A stretch of DNA of 64,000 nucleotides. It comes from JAHDCJ01 sp039028895 (GTDB lineage: Bacteria; Bacteroidota; Bacteroidia; Chitinophagales; Saprospiraceae). Below the pieces are notes generated by a model. The model was not told the DNA's origin. It searched no databases and saw only the letters and a list, made by a program, of their open reading frames with translations. Position numbers and translations under genes: made by a program. Every line of letters begins with the position of its first letter. The first letter of the stretch is position 1. Positions 39,055 to 49,000 of this stretch are shown one piece after another. The stretch lies in the NCBI GenBank assembly GCA_039028895.1, contig JBCCHF010000038.1, forward strand, positions 1-64,000, written 5' to 3'.

Positions 39055-40325
39055 CCGTACTTTTCTTTCCACCAATTTAATAAGCGCTCTCTGATGCGTT
39101 GCTCAGAAGGGTTGGATGATGGTTCGTATAATGTTGTTCCATCAATATTTTCCGGAAGGAAATTTTGATCAGCAAAATTTCCCTCGAAAGCATGTGCGTA
39201 TTTGTAACCCTTACCATAATCAAGGTTTTTCATAAGCTTGGTTGGTGCGTTTCGAATATGGAGCGGAACCGGGAGGTTACCCGTTTTTCTGACCAGATCC
39301 TGAGCCTTATTGATCGCCATATAAGCCGAGTTACTTTTTGGCGAAGTTGCCATGTAAATCGTCACTTCTGCAAGGATAATACGTGATTCGGGCCAACCAA
39401 CATTATGGATGGCCTGGAAACAATTATTGGCCAGCAAAAGTGCATTCGGGTTAGCCAAGCCAATGTCTTCTGCGGCAGAAATGACCAGTCGTCGTGCAAT
39501 GAATTTTGGGTCTTCGCCCCCTTCTACCATTCGTGCGAGCCAGTAAATTGCAGCATTTGGGTCAGACCCCCTGATCGATTTGATAAATGCCGAGGCAATG
39601 TCGTAATGCAATTCACCACCTTTGTCGTACATGGCCAGATTTTGCTGTAGTCGATCGGTGACTGTCTCGTTGGTGATTTCGATCAGGTTCTCTTTATCAG
39701 GAGCTGCATTGATGACAATTTCAAGGATGTTTAACAGCTTTCGGGCATCGCCACCTGAATGCATGAAGAAAGCATCGTATTCCTTAATCTCAACCTTGAG
39801 TTTTTTCAGTACCTCGTCGTTTTTCAAGGCATAATCGATTAAAGACGCGAGATCTTCTTTATCAAGATGTTTGAGAATGTAGACCTGGCAACGGGATAAC
39901 AGAGGAGAGATAACTTCGAAAGATGGGTTCTCAGTGGTTGCGCCGATCAATGTTACGGTTCCATCTTCAACTGCTCCCAGCAAGGAATCTTGCTGGGATT
40001 TGCTAAATCTATGAATCTCATCAATAAAAAGTATGGGGTTAGGCGCATTGAAAAACCGTTGACGTTTGGCCTTGTCGATGGTTTCCCTAATATCCTTTAC
40101 ACCACTATTTATCGCGCTGAGTTGGAAAAATGGCCTATGCAGTTGGTTTGCGATAATTCGGGCAAGGGTTGTTTTCCCGACACCAGGTGGGCCCCACATG
40201 ATGAATGAGGGTATATTACCAGAATCGATAGCTTGCCACAATATCGACTGCTCTCCTACCAGGTGTTGTTGACCAAGATACCTGTCAAGGCTTTTGGGGC
40301 GCAGGCGTTCAGCTAGTGGTTGCAT
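39048..40325 (-). CDS. rarA: Replication-associated recombination ATPase RarA (MgsA)
   Basis: 425 residues, usual length. AAA+ ATPase of the RarA/MgsA/WRNIP1 family, related to clamp-loader subunits, acting at stalled replication forks in the cytoplasm. Walker A is GPPGVGKTT (about residues 44-52), Walker B LFIDEIHRF, sensor 1 GATTENPSFE, and the Arg finger region LLSRCQVY. The C-terminal MgsA tetramerisation part contains DPNAAIYWLARMVEGGEDP and the late RNAPTKLMKNLDYGKGYKYAH motif, both diagnostic. It starts 18 bases after the coiled-coil gene and is likely co-transcribed with it. Confidence 0.95.
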   Translation of the reverse strand: MQPLAERLRPKSLDRYLGQQHLVGEQSILWQAIDSGNIPSFIMWGPPGVGKTTLARIIANQLHRPFFQLSAINSGVKDIRETIDKAKRQRFFNAPNPILFIDEIHRFSKSQQDSLLGAVEDGTVTLIGATTENPSFEVISPLLSRCQVYILKHLDKEDLASLIDYALKNDEVLKKLKVEIKEYDAFFMHSGGDARKLLNILEIVINAAPDKENLIEITNETVTDRLQQNLAMYDKGGELHYDIASAFIKSIRGSDPNAAIYWLARMVEGGEDPKFIARRLVISAAEDIGLANPNALLLANNCFQAIHNVGWPESRIILAEVTIYMATSPKSNSAYMAINKAQDLVRKTGNLPVPLHIRNAPTKLMKNLDYGKGYKYAHAFEGNFADQNFLPENIDGTTLYEPSSNPSEQRIRERLLNWWKEKYGY

Positions 40326-40343
40326 CGATAATTATTCAAATTT

Positions 40344-41291
40344 CTAAAACCCTATTGGCTCCGGTTTTCCATTGCGCATGATATCGATAGTTCCGTTCTG
40401 CAGCGGGAATTCTTCTCCTTCATTAACGTAATACAGCGCCATTTTATAACTATCACCGGGCTTTTCTTCCATGTTGACATGCATCATGGTGATAGGATTG
40501 TCTGTAAAGGTAAAAGAAAGCCCCAATTCATTCATGTCAGAATCAGGGAACTCAGGGTTGGTTTCCCTCATCGGTAATGGCCGTTTGGAATCAGCATCAA
40601 CGATTTTTAGGATGAAGTTTTGATCGGCCAGTAATTCGGGCGATTCGTGATACATACTAAATTCAATATAGGTGTAGTTCCAGTTGTTCTTCTTGAGTCG
40701 TTTGATCTCTTTATCGTTTTTATCCTTCCTTGGGGAAACCAGTTGGTAAGCAACCACTGTTTTTTCGATAATCTGGAGACTGGTCTGGTAGAACTCCTCT
40801 TCCTCCTGTTTGTCCAGCATCTGATTGACGAGGCTGTCTTTGCTGACCAGGATAGAATCTGTTGTCAGTTGCAGACTAAAGATCTGTGCTTCCAGTTCTT
40901 GCTTTTCGGACTTTTGACGGTTGGTCAGATCTGCGATAGCATTTTCTTTTTCAGCAATTTCTGCCCGTATACCTTCGATTGTTCCTCTTTGCGTCTTGAT
41001 GCGGAGTTTCAGGTCTTTAATCTCTTTTTTAAGCCGTTGGACCTCTTTATCCAGTTCAGCTTTGGCTTCTTCCAGTTGTTCATTTTCAACTGATAGGCGC
41101 TCGTTTTCAGCTAAGGCATCACGCGTTGCTTGTTTCTCCAGAGCTAATGCCCTGTCGAGTGAGTAGATGCTATCTTGCTGAGTTTCAATTTTGTCTTTTT
41201 TTGCCTGGATGGCTTTTTTCTGATTCAAGAAAACGAAGAGTAATGCAATAACAGCCAGAGCAGCAATACCAATAATAATGTTCTTATTCAT
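40344..41291 (-). CDS. Membrane-anchored coiled-coil protein
   Basis: 315 residues from the ATG at 41291 (MNKNIIIGIAAL); the frame extends 8 codons further upstream, but the inner start puts the hydrophobic helix directly at the N-terminus. One TM segment (about residues 4-20) is followed by a long Glu/Lys-rich coiled coil (about 25-165) and then a mainly beta C-terminal domain of about 130 residues. The topology suggests a single-pass inner-membrane protein with the rod and globular domain outside. No named family is recognised. It lies after a terminator for the eCIS operon, so it needs its own promoter between 41292 and 41356, which I could not identify. Confidence 0.75.
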   Translation of the reverse strand: MNKNIIIGIAALAVIALLFVFLNQKKAIQAKKDKIETQQDSIYSLDRALALEKQATRDALAENERLSVENEQLEEAKAELDKEVQRLKKEIKDLKLRIKTQRGTIEGIRAEIAEKENAIADLTNRQKSEKQELEAQIFSLQLTTDSILVSKDSLVNQMLDKQEEEEFYQTSLQIIEKTVVAYQLVSPRKDKNDKEIKRLKKNNWNYTYIEFSMYHESPELLADQNFILKIVDADSKRPLPMRETNPEFPDSDMNELGLSFTFTDNPITMMHVNMEEKPGDSYKMALYYVNEGEEFPLQNGTIDIMRNGKPEPIGF

Positions 41292-41315
41292 GGTGAAACA
41301 ATTTAGGTGGATCAA

Positions 41316-41661
41316 GGGGGTTAGTAATAGTAAGTAATTACAGGCAAAAATAAAACCAAAAAAAAGGGATTCCTTTTCAGGAACCCCTTATCAAGTCAGT
41401 CAGTCATGAGAATAAAAAAAAGTCTATTAGCTACTTTAGGTGAAATTTAATTATAACATCCTATAAAACAGGTGATTATAATTGAAAGTGGCTATTGCTT
41501 CTGCTGGGATAAATGTAATTGCAAAAATTCTGGAGGTTTGTTTACTTTTTCCAGTATTTGTGACAACAATTTTCAAACTAAGTATAAAAAAAACAAATGG
41601 AAACTGATGAAATGGCGGACAATGAGGGGATTCTTTGTGACAAATAAAAGCAGGTAATTGT
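41316..41661 (-). other. Gene-free stretch with the operon 3' end
   Basis: Between the coiled-coil gene and the MoxR-like gene there are 346 bases without a supportable gene. The left part holds the minus-strand terminator (41353-41390). The remaining roughly 270 bases would be the 3' untranslated region of the eCIS operon. I see no RNA gene or repeat there. Confidence 0.5.
41353..41390 (-). terminator. Intrinsic terminator of the eCIS operon
   Basis: Read on the minus strand, AAGGGGTTCC pairs with GGAATCCCTT (one mismatch) around TGAAAA and is followed by a run of eight or more T. It lies about 270 bases after the stop of the MoxR-like gene and before the coiled-coil gene. Confidence 0.85.
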
Positions 41662-42774
41662 TTAGAGGCCAGATAGCAGCAAACTACCGATCTGAGGATT
41701 AAGGAATATTTCTTTGATCGCGGGATTTTTTGTCGACGAAAGTCTTCTTGCGAAGCCAAGCCTCAAGTCAGCTGGCAGTGCGGGAAGCGTAATAAAGCGC
41801 TCAAGGTTCTTTTTGGCCATTTCAGAAAGGGGCTCTGGATTTACATTCAAGTGGTTTGACAATCTTGCCATTATTGTGAACAGCTGGTCGTTTTTTAGCT
41901 TGAGATCACTTTTTTCATCCATTATTTTTGGCAAAATTTCCGTTTCGAAATCATTTGTGGCCAGGATTTCTTCTGGCCCGATGAGGATTTTTAAGTCATT
42001 AGTAACAAAATCCCAGAATTCGCCGGTAGTAGATGGGGTCAGGCATGCATCAGCCAATAATTGAACCATATTTGCGTTTGATTCGAGATCATCGATGCTT
42101 TTTATGGCATCAAAAAACTGGACAAGCGTACGCGGCGTAGTTCTGTTTTCAGTAAAGATTCCTGGCCGGGATAATACAAACTGGATACCGCGTTGATCAA
42201 TGCCTTGATTTTCGGCCCACATTGACCATTCGATCAAATCAAACTTCATCGTAATATGCATCATCCGTGTAATCATAGCATCATCCAATGGCGTAACAGA
42301 ATAATCTCCGCCATCGGGATTTGCAGTGGCTACAATTTGCCATTGGGGGGGTAATGACCAACTTGACAAGCTGTAAACCTGGAACAATTGCATCAAGCCT
42401 CTTAAAATGCGATCATCGGCCCTGTTTAGGTCATCAATTAACAGAATCCCGGGCCCCTTGGAAGCAGGCACCCATTTAGGCGGTGCAAATTCGGTTTTTC
42501 CGTTCACCAATGAAGGCATTCCGATAAGGTCACCCATTTCCTCAAATTGGGCAGGCGCTATATAGGCAAACTGATATCCATTATTCGCGGCATAAGCTTC
42601 CACGAGTTCTGTTTTTCCTATTCCATGTTTTCCCCAGATACAAATCGGTGTTTTTCTTTTCCCGTTTGCTTCAGCTTCATCATTGGATTTGAACATATGA
42701 CTCAGAAACGATTCAACCTGGGTTGGGGAGGCCGGAGTGCCATAAAGGATATAGTCGTGTTCGCCATTCTGCAT
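41662..42774 (-). CDS. MoxR-like AAA+ ATPase
   Basis: 370 residues. Walker A is GKHGIGKTE (about residues 49-57) and Walker B GILLIDDLNRAD (about 108-119), with sensor-like IVATANPDGG and TRMMH. This is the MoxR/RavA/norQ-like AAA+ arrangement. MoxR ATPases typically work with a VWA-domain partner to mature or disassemble protein complexes. The ATG shares one base with the TAA of the VWA-like gene (TAATG at 42776-42772), indicating coupled translation. It is the last gene of the eCIS operon. Role in this system is inferred only from position. Confidence 0.85.
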   Translation of the reverse strand: MQNGEHDYILYGTPASPTQVESFLSHMFKSNDEAEANGKRKTPICIWGKHGIGKTELVEAYAANNGYQFAYIAPAQFEEMGDLIGMPSLVNGKTEFAPPKWVPASKGPGILLIDDLNRADDRILRGLMQLFQVYSLSSWSLPPQWQIVATANPDGGDYSVTPLDDAMITRMMHITMKFDLIEWSMWAENQGIDQRGIQFVLSRPGIFTENRTTPRTLVQFFDAIKSIDDLESNANMVQLLADACLTPSTTGEFWDFVTNDLKILIGPEEILATNDFETEILPKIMDEKSDLKLKNDQLFTIMARLSNHLNVNPEPLSEMAKKNLERFITLPALPADLRLGFARRLSSTKNPAIKEIFLNPQIGSLLLSGL

Positions 42775-43751
42775 TATCCGCTGATTTTAATCTTACGTTG
42801 GGGTAAGTTTTGCCATTTTTTGTTCTGTAATTTAATACCATCAGGTGAAATGACCCACAAAAGCGGATACCTGCTTTTTATTGCCGGAGGATCACCATCA
42901 CCATCTGTGAAATAAAGTACAGCATCCGGATGGAAAACGTCATTAGCATATTGTAGGGCTGGATCATATACCGTGTTTCCTTTCCCTAGAACAAAATTTG
43001 GGACCTTTCCAGAATAATAAAACTGGTTGCTGATCTGGTTATCAATTTCGAGAACAAGGATTTCTGCACCATATTGCCAAATTCGATGTATCTCAGCAAA
43101 AAACTGATTAAGCGCAGCTTGTGTCACTGAACCTGAGGTGTCAATGGCAACCAATAGCCTATGCCGTTTTTTTACTTTAATGCCTGGAGTAGTGCCATAT
43201 CTCGAGGAAGGACGGCTTATCGAATTCTTTATTCGTGTTGATCTGCCGCTGGCTATAAATAATCTAAGCCATCTTTTCCAGTTTACCCTGCTTGTATTTT
43301 TCTTTTGAAGGTTGATTAAGATTTGACTAAGTCCTGAAGGCAATCCGATAAGATGGCTAGGATCGACTAATGCTGCAACCCGTCTCATTAACCGATCAAT
43401 CTTGTAGGTGATGATTTGTTTTTCTGTATCAGAAAGTAATTTGAAGTGTTGCCAAGATGGGGAATCCTTTTTATCTCTGTAAAGGAAATCTTTTTTTAGC
43501 AAATGAATGATTTGCTTTTTAAGTAATTCAACCTTATGATCGTACGGATCACCACCTACCATAGGTGACCAATCTGAAGGGTTAATGAAGAATCCAAAAC
43601 TAATATTAGACTCTAATACAATGGATACTCCAGCAAACTTCGTGGAGACTGATTTATTAATTGAAGATAGAATTGTACCCCAAAAAGGTTCGGAAATCAA
43701 CAATCTTGCTGAGACCCTGTTTACCGATTCCAGTATGCGGGTATCCTGCAT
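42774..43751 (-). CDS. VWA-like (DUF2201-type) protein, MoxR partner
   Basis: 325 residues. The C-terminal half is a VWA-like domain with a MIDAS-type DTSGS (about residues 202-206) and FTDGDGD (about 283-289). The N-terminal half has the outline of the DUF2201 metallopeptidase-like domain, but where a zinc HExxH would be expected it reads KKQIIHLLKKD, so the protease site seems lost. Paired with the MoxR-like ATPase by a 1-base overlap and 3 bases after the M15-like gene. MoxR-VWA pairs act as chaperone-like machines; here a function in eCIS assembly or release is possible but not shown by sequence. Confidence 0.75.
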   Translation of the reverse strand: MQDTRILESVNRVSARLLISEPFWGTILSSINKSVSTKFAGVSIVLESNISFGFFINPSDWSPMVGGDPYDHKVELLKKQIIHLLKKDFLYRDKKDSPSWQHFKLLSDTEKQIITYKIDRLMRRVAALVDPSHLIGLPSGLSQILINLQKKNTSRVNWKRWLRLFIASGRSTRIKNSISRPSSRYGTTPGIKVKKRHRLLVAIDTSGSVTQAALNQFFAEIHRIWQYGAEILVLEIDNQISNQFYYSGKVPNFVLGKGNTVYDPALQYANDVFHPDAVLYFTDGDGDPPAIKSRYPLLWVISPDGIKLQNKKWQNLPQRKIKISG

Positions 43752-43754
43752 AAA

Positions 43755-44453
43755 TTAAACCGCTGGTTGAGGAATTTCGAGATGAAAAGCCGGGTCTTGG
43801 GGTGGTTTTAGCAATTTTGAAACCCGGATATCAGCTTCTGCCGCATCCACAAAAGCCTGATCATTTGTAATCGTACTTGGGGCGATATCGACCACTTGCA
43901 TTACTTTGGGATCAGCCAGATGGCGCGACACTTTACTCGGTCCAATTTCAAATATTTTCTCCTCCATTTCTTTCATGATCTGAGAACGGCTCTTTCCAGC
44001 TGCTTTACCTTTCTCATAAACCTTAATCACCTGGTCACCTGCGTTTCCATAGAGATTATATTGATGCTGAACGCCTTTACTCATAATATTGGCATACATA
44101 ATGCGCGCCTGGTCAGCCGGAGTTCTTTGTACACTAGTAATCTTTGCACTGTCCTCCCCTGCTTTTTTAAGAATATCCCTGACCACTTTAAGGGTGTAAT
44201 CACTGAGTGAATCCGGATCGACGTGGTTTCCAAAAGTCAATTCGATTTCCGGCTCGGGGTCTGGCTCCGGCTCGGGATCAGGCTCTGGCTCTGGAACAGG
44301 TTCTGGCTCTGGTGCAGGATCTGGTTCGTTAATCACCGGATCAGGCTCGGGATTGGGCTTGATGCCTGGATCGGGTTTAGGATCGGGCTTACTCTTTTTA
44401 CCCGAAAAGAGGTTCCTGAAAAAATTGGCTAAAGCTTCAAAAAATTTCTGCAT
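43755..44453 (-). CDS. M15-peptidase-like protein with acidic proline linker
   Basis: 232 residues. It opens with an amphipathic segment (MQKFFEALANFFRNLF) instead of a clear signal peptide. A Pro/Glu/Asp linker follows at about 20-75 (repeats of PEPEPDPEPEP). The C-terminal domain has SVQRTPADQARIMY, then SRH followed 11 residues later by the D of VVDIAP, and FHLEI near the end. This is the S.H...D...H pattern of zinc M15 D,D-carboxypeptidase or phage endolysin peptidases. All three putative zinc ligands are present. It could cut peptidoglycan cross-bridges, helping the particle leave the producer or pierce a target. Between the AAA+ gene (107-base gap) and the VWA gene (3-base gap). Confidence 0.65.
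   Translation of the reverse strand: MQKFFEALANFFRNLFSGKKSKPDPKPDPGIKPNPEPDPVINEPDPAPEPEPVPEPEPDPEPEPDPEPEIELTFGNHVDPDSLSDYTLKVVRDILKKAGEDSAKITSVQRTPADQARIMYANIMSKGVQHQYNLYGNAGDQVIKVYEKGKAAGKSRSQIMKEMEEKIFEIGPSKVSRHLADPKVMQVVDIAPSTITNDQAFVDAAEADIRVSKLLKPPQDPAFHLEIPQPAV
44220..44400 (-). repeat. Low-complexity Pro/Glu/Asp coding repeat
   Basis: Codes the PEP/PDP linker of the M15-like protein. The hexamer-like unit GGCTCTGG/GGCTCGGG (plus-strand view) recurs imperfectly, giving a tract prone to length change. Confidence 0.6.
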
Positions 44454-44560
44454 AGTGTGGGCTATTGAAATAATGTATCACAAAATAAACAAAAGTTTAT
44501 TCAGGGCAACAGAAAAGAGAGTGGTACAGTATCATTTTCATGCTTCCTTTCCAGGAATGG

Positions 44561-45940
44561 TCAGGCTACTTTCCCTTCCTTTGAGAATTCGATCTGGAGC
44601 CCTTTTAAAATATCTTTCATCATTATGGTATTGTCTTTTCTAGCAAGAGCTTTGATGGAGGCGTACTGAATGACATTCATGATATTTGCGCCAGTTACCT
44701 CGAACTGTTGAGCAAGAGTTTCCAGATTGACCTGTGGACCCAATTTAGCAGCAGCAGGAAAAGCTTTCCGCCAAAGGATTAATCGTTCCTGTGCTTTTGG
44801 CATTGGGAAATAGGCAATGGCCTGGAATCTCCTTGCAAATGCATCGTCGATATTACTCTTGAAGTTAGAAGCCAGGATGACAAGGCCGGGGTAAGCTTCT
44901 ACCCTTTGGAGCAAATATGAAACCTCCTGGTTAGCATATTTATCATGTGCGTCTTTTGTGGATGTCCGTTTCCCGAAAAGGGCGTCTGCCTCATCAAAAA
45001 AGAGAATCCAGTTTTTGTTTTCTGCTTTATCGAAAAGTGTTGCCAGGTTTTTTTCGGTTTCTCCAATGAATTTGGAAATGACCAAAGACAGGTCAACTCT
45101 GAACACTGGCTTGTTCGTATACTTACCCAGCAAACTGGCGGTCAGTGTTTTACCAGTCCCTGAGGGCCCATGAAACAAGGCACGATAGCCGGGCTTCAGT
45201 TTTCCATCCATCCCCCAATCATGCATTAGTATATCGTTATTCTCGATCCAGTCCTGAATATCCTGGATTGTTGCCATCGTCGTCGAACTTAGCACGAGGT
45301 CGTCCCATGAAAGCTTGGTTTCGATATGCTGGGCAGGGAACGTAGTACTGAGCTTGGGCATTGTATTCTTATCCTGGATAAACAGGTCGACATAGTCTTC
45401 ATCCAGTCTTAACTTGCCACTCATTTCCGGTTCACCTTTAGGCGGAGAGTCGAGCAGCACGACCTTTTTCTGCAGTAGCCAATGACTGTGATCGAGAAGG
45501 TCTCGTACTTTCAGTTTTTCCGAAAGATAATCGCCAGCCAACAAGAACAAGGCTGTCTCTCCTGTTGGCAGAAATCCCCTGTGTTGAGTGCCACGTACGC
45601 CTCCTAGTTGTGGAAAATCGCCGGCTTTTTGGATATGTGCAGCAATGATCTGGTCGAGGAAGGAAGGATGTAATTGCGGGGCCAGGGCGAGTGCTATGAT
45701 CAGGCGTTCTTCGAAACTTAATTGATGTTCTTTTACAAATTCAGCAAACATCCCGCGTTGTTTCTTGACGGCTGGTGGCTTGGGCAATTTTGGTAAATCC
45801 TGCTGGTTTCCCGTAAAATAATGATGGAGTCGGGCTTCGATAACAGCTGCCAACCAATTCAATTCAGCTGACAAGACTTCTGAAGTACCGTGACTTCTTT
45901 TGACAGATACTTTTTGTTTTTTCAGGGTTGGTTTTCGCAT
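44561..45940 (-). CDS. eCIS AAA+ ATPase (Afp15-like)
   Basis: 459 residues. The N-terminal about 220 residues are the family-specific domain. The AAA+ core has Walker A GPSGTGKTLT (about residue 253), Walker B ILFFDEADALFGKR (about 313) and the Arg-finger region DDAFARRFQ (about 375). ATPases of this kind are a near-constant part of eCIS clusters (Afp15, Pvc15) and are needed for particle assembly or cargo loading in studied systems. Position directly after the DUF4157 genes matches the usual order. Cytoplasmic. Confidence 0.85.
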   Translation of the reverse strand: MRKPTLKKQKVSVKRSHGTSEVLSAELNWLAAVIEARLHHYFTGNQQDLPKLPKPPAVKKQRGMFAEFVKEHQLSFEERLIIALALAPQLHPSFLDQIIAAHIQKAGDFPQLGGVRGTQHRGFLPTGETALFLLAGDYLSEKLKVRDLLDHSHWLLQKKVVLLDSPPKGEPEMSGKLRLDEDYVDLFIQDKNTMPKLSTTFPAQHIETKLSWDDLVLSSTTMATIQDIQDWIENNDILMHDWGMDGKLKPGYRALFHGPSGTGKTLTASLLGKYTNKPVFRVDLSLVISKFIGETEKNLATLFDKAENKNWILFFDEADALFGKRTSTKDAHDKYANQEVSYLLQRVEAYPGLVILASNFKSNIDDAFARRFQAIAYFPMPKAQERLILWRKAFPAAAKLGPQVNLETLAQQFEVTGANIMNVIQYASIKALARKDNTIMMKDILKGLQIEFSKEGKVA

Positions 45941-46016
45941 TGAGGTTAGTCATTAATTTAATCAGAAAATTAAGGGTTCTGGGAATATCTTCAAAATCAG
46001 TTGGTTTAAATCATTT

Positions 46017-49000
46017 CTAAAGTACACCGAGTATAACTTTTGTTAATTGTTTCGATGATAAATCCGGACATAAGTCCTTTAGATTTCTACTCGACCCGAC
46101 CAGGGTAACATCAAAATGAGGTTCAAGACTGATGGATTTTTGTAATTCGTAAATTATTAAAAGTTTTCTTTGATTGTCGACAGTTCGATAACAGCGGTGT
46201 TTCACAATTACAGGTACTTTTTTCAAGGTTAAAACGTGATTACCATTTCGATATATCCATACCCAAACCTTTTGATTGGAGCCTTTCACATGACCAGAAA
46301 CCGCATGTGCCTGGGAGGAAAAATCACCTGAATACGTACCACTATTTTCCCCTTCCTTAGCATTTTCACCATCAAGCACGGGCACTTTGTTGTCTGAAGA
46401 TTCCTTTTTATCTTCCTTTTCTTCTGATCCACCTCCATCTTTTACAGGGTTATCGCCTTCATCTATTTCTTTAGGTGCCCCTGAACCATCCTGTTTTTCA
46501 GCTCTACCCTCTTTCGCTTCATCGCTTAGTACATCTTCTTCAATGGTTTCGTAGATTTTAATGCTTGCATCAAACTCCAGGTTCTTCTGAAGGGGTCCGT
46601 GATGTGTGCCATCGGCCCCAAAAACGTGCATGCCTGGTAAAGCAACAACTCTTGCAGTCTTATTATCCTTATCGAAAGATACTACTTTGATCAGATCATA
46701 GCCGGCAATCATTTTCCCATCTTGCCAGGTAACCATGAAGCTTTTATATTTTTCTCCGGTCTTTAGAGCCTTGAATAATTTTTGTCGGATTATCCATAGG
46801 CTTTTACCTGCTGCCAGTCCTTTATACTTTTGAAGAATACCTTTGATATAGGTTTCATACCAAAAGTGAAGGTCTTTATCAGTTTTTTTCAATCCTTTTA
46901 ATTCCGGATCGTATGTGGCGTCCGCTTTTGTCTTCAGGTTTTCAACGAGTTCTTTCAGTGAACCCAGTTTTGAATTTTCTTTATTCAATTCTTCATTCAG
47001 AATTTCTTCCAGTGTTTTGTTTTCGACACCCTGTAACTCTTCCAGCGCTTTCCCCATTTTCCCGATCATAGCCATGTCAATCGGTTTCTTATCGCCTATA
47101 CCCCGTTTATTTAAAATATCGATCAACAGCTTTAGTCGTTTTTCTCCATATTTTTCTGCTAATCTTGCCAAAGCCAATTGCTCAGGAGAGGGGTTCTTGT
47201 CTTTTGCACATGGTAATTCGTTTTTATTGATCTTGGCCGGTGGAATTATAACTGCACTTCTAACTTTCTCTTTGCCTGCATCGTCGATGGGCAGGTTATC
47301 CACTACCATTTTCAGGATGCCATCTGAAATGGTTTTCGGTAAATCAAGGAAAAATTTGAATTGGTTAAACAGTGGTAAAGTCACTTTTTCCTGAAACCAA
47401 CAGGATTGTATGGCTTGTTCGATCATCCACATTGCTGCTTCCTGTAATAGCAATTTGAGACATCCTACCAATGGCGGTGTTGCGCATTGAAGCACTCTAA
47501 CACCCCACTTCACAATTTTGATAATATCTCCAATGGTCTTGAGTTCATCCTTAACCTTTTTGAGCATTTCAATCTGATCTTCATACGGCTTTACAAACGT
47601 ATCCAGTAAAGATTGGAGGGTATCCTCTTTAAAATCATTGACTTTTTGAATATAGCCTTCAAGTTCCTGTTTTTTATCCTGGAATTTTTGGAGATTATCT
47701 TCTCCAAAAAGGTGCTTGAAAAGAGCGGCACTGCCATCTTTGATTCCTTTTTTCAGGTTGGTGACAACTCGGTTTGCCAATATTTTGAATACAGCTTTAC
47801 CCGCCTGAAATGCTGCTTTAGTTACCGCTTTAAGAATGCCACTACCTCCAATAGATTTGGAGGCTTTATCGTCTTTATGCAATCCATCAAACTTCTTTTT
47901 GACCTTTTCGTAGAAGCCATGCACTTTGACGAACATCTTTCCAAATGCGGCCCTGAGTCTTCCAAACAACCCGCCTACTTTATGCCATAGTTTAATCTTT
48001 TTGAAGTTGGCAGCCGTTTCGGAAGTCTTTTGTGGAATTTTCAGTTTACTGTTGCCCGACCTTTTTTTCAATTCTGTCAATGCCATGGCAACTGGTACCT
48101 TATCCAGCTTTTTCTTGTTTTTAAGGAATTTGCCGGTTTCTTTTTTCCAGGGATCGTATTCCTTTTCGCTCCATTTTTTGTGGTCAAACTTTTTTGGGGC
48201 TTTCTGTACTCTTTTCGAGATCTTGCCTAATGTCTTCCTACCTGTTTTGCCTTGAGCTTTTATGCCTGGCAATAACTTAGGCTGTCCTGTACCAGCAACC
48301 GAAGCGGAGCTCGTGATATGAGGAATAACTTCATTATTTAACCTTTTTACTACCTTATCGAGAGACTTATTGGGAGAGGAGGCCGGAATGGTTTCGGGAA
48401 ACCATTCATACGACCAAATGCCATCGACCTGGTCTTTGTAGACATACAAACTCCCTATGAGTCCGGTCTCGGGCGTTGTTTTAAATCCACCTTCATAAGC
48501 AGCCAACTCATTACGAATAATGCCACTTCCTGTCGGATAAACCAGGTTACTCGGAATAGAGAGAGATGAAATATTGGAAGTGCTGACGCTCCATGTACCT
48601 CCCGACGGGTCAGCCTCAGCAGGATTGGAAGACAGGTAACTGTTGATGGCATCTTTTGTCAGGCCAATTCCGGTTTTGTAATTATTTAACTGGGTAGTGC
48701 CTAATGTAGTTTCTGCACTTCCTCCTGGCTTGAGATCGCCCAATTCTATGTTGGAAGCAGCTTTATCAAGCGCTCTTACTTTCGGGGTGTCTTTATAACC
48801 TTTTGGGGCGCTATCATTCAAATGGTCGAAGGTACCGCCGCCAAACTGGAATCTGCCATTTCTTTTAAGGTATTTGGGTTTCCCGTTAGGGGCTTTAATA
48901 CCAATAGTTCGTTCTTCAGAAGATGCTTTATAAAAGTCTGCTACACCAGTCTTGTTGGTATCCGGATCCTTTTTATTAGCACCGGGAATACTTACCTCAA

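Noticed and set aside
41451..41759. 102-residue minus-strand reading frame after the MoxR-like gene
   Set aside because: It overlaps the 3' end of the MoxR-like gene in another frame and shows no protein-like pattern.
46915..47394. 159-residue plus-strand frame opposite the large DUF4157 gene
   Set aside because: Antisense shadow of a Lys/Glu-rich helical coding region, giving Phe/Ser-rich frames.
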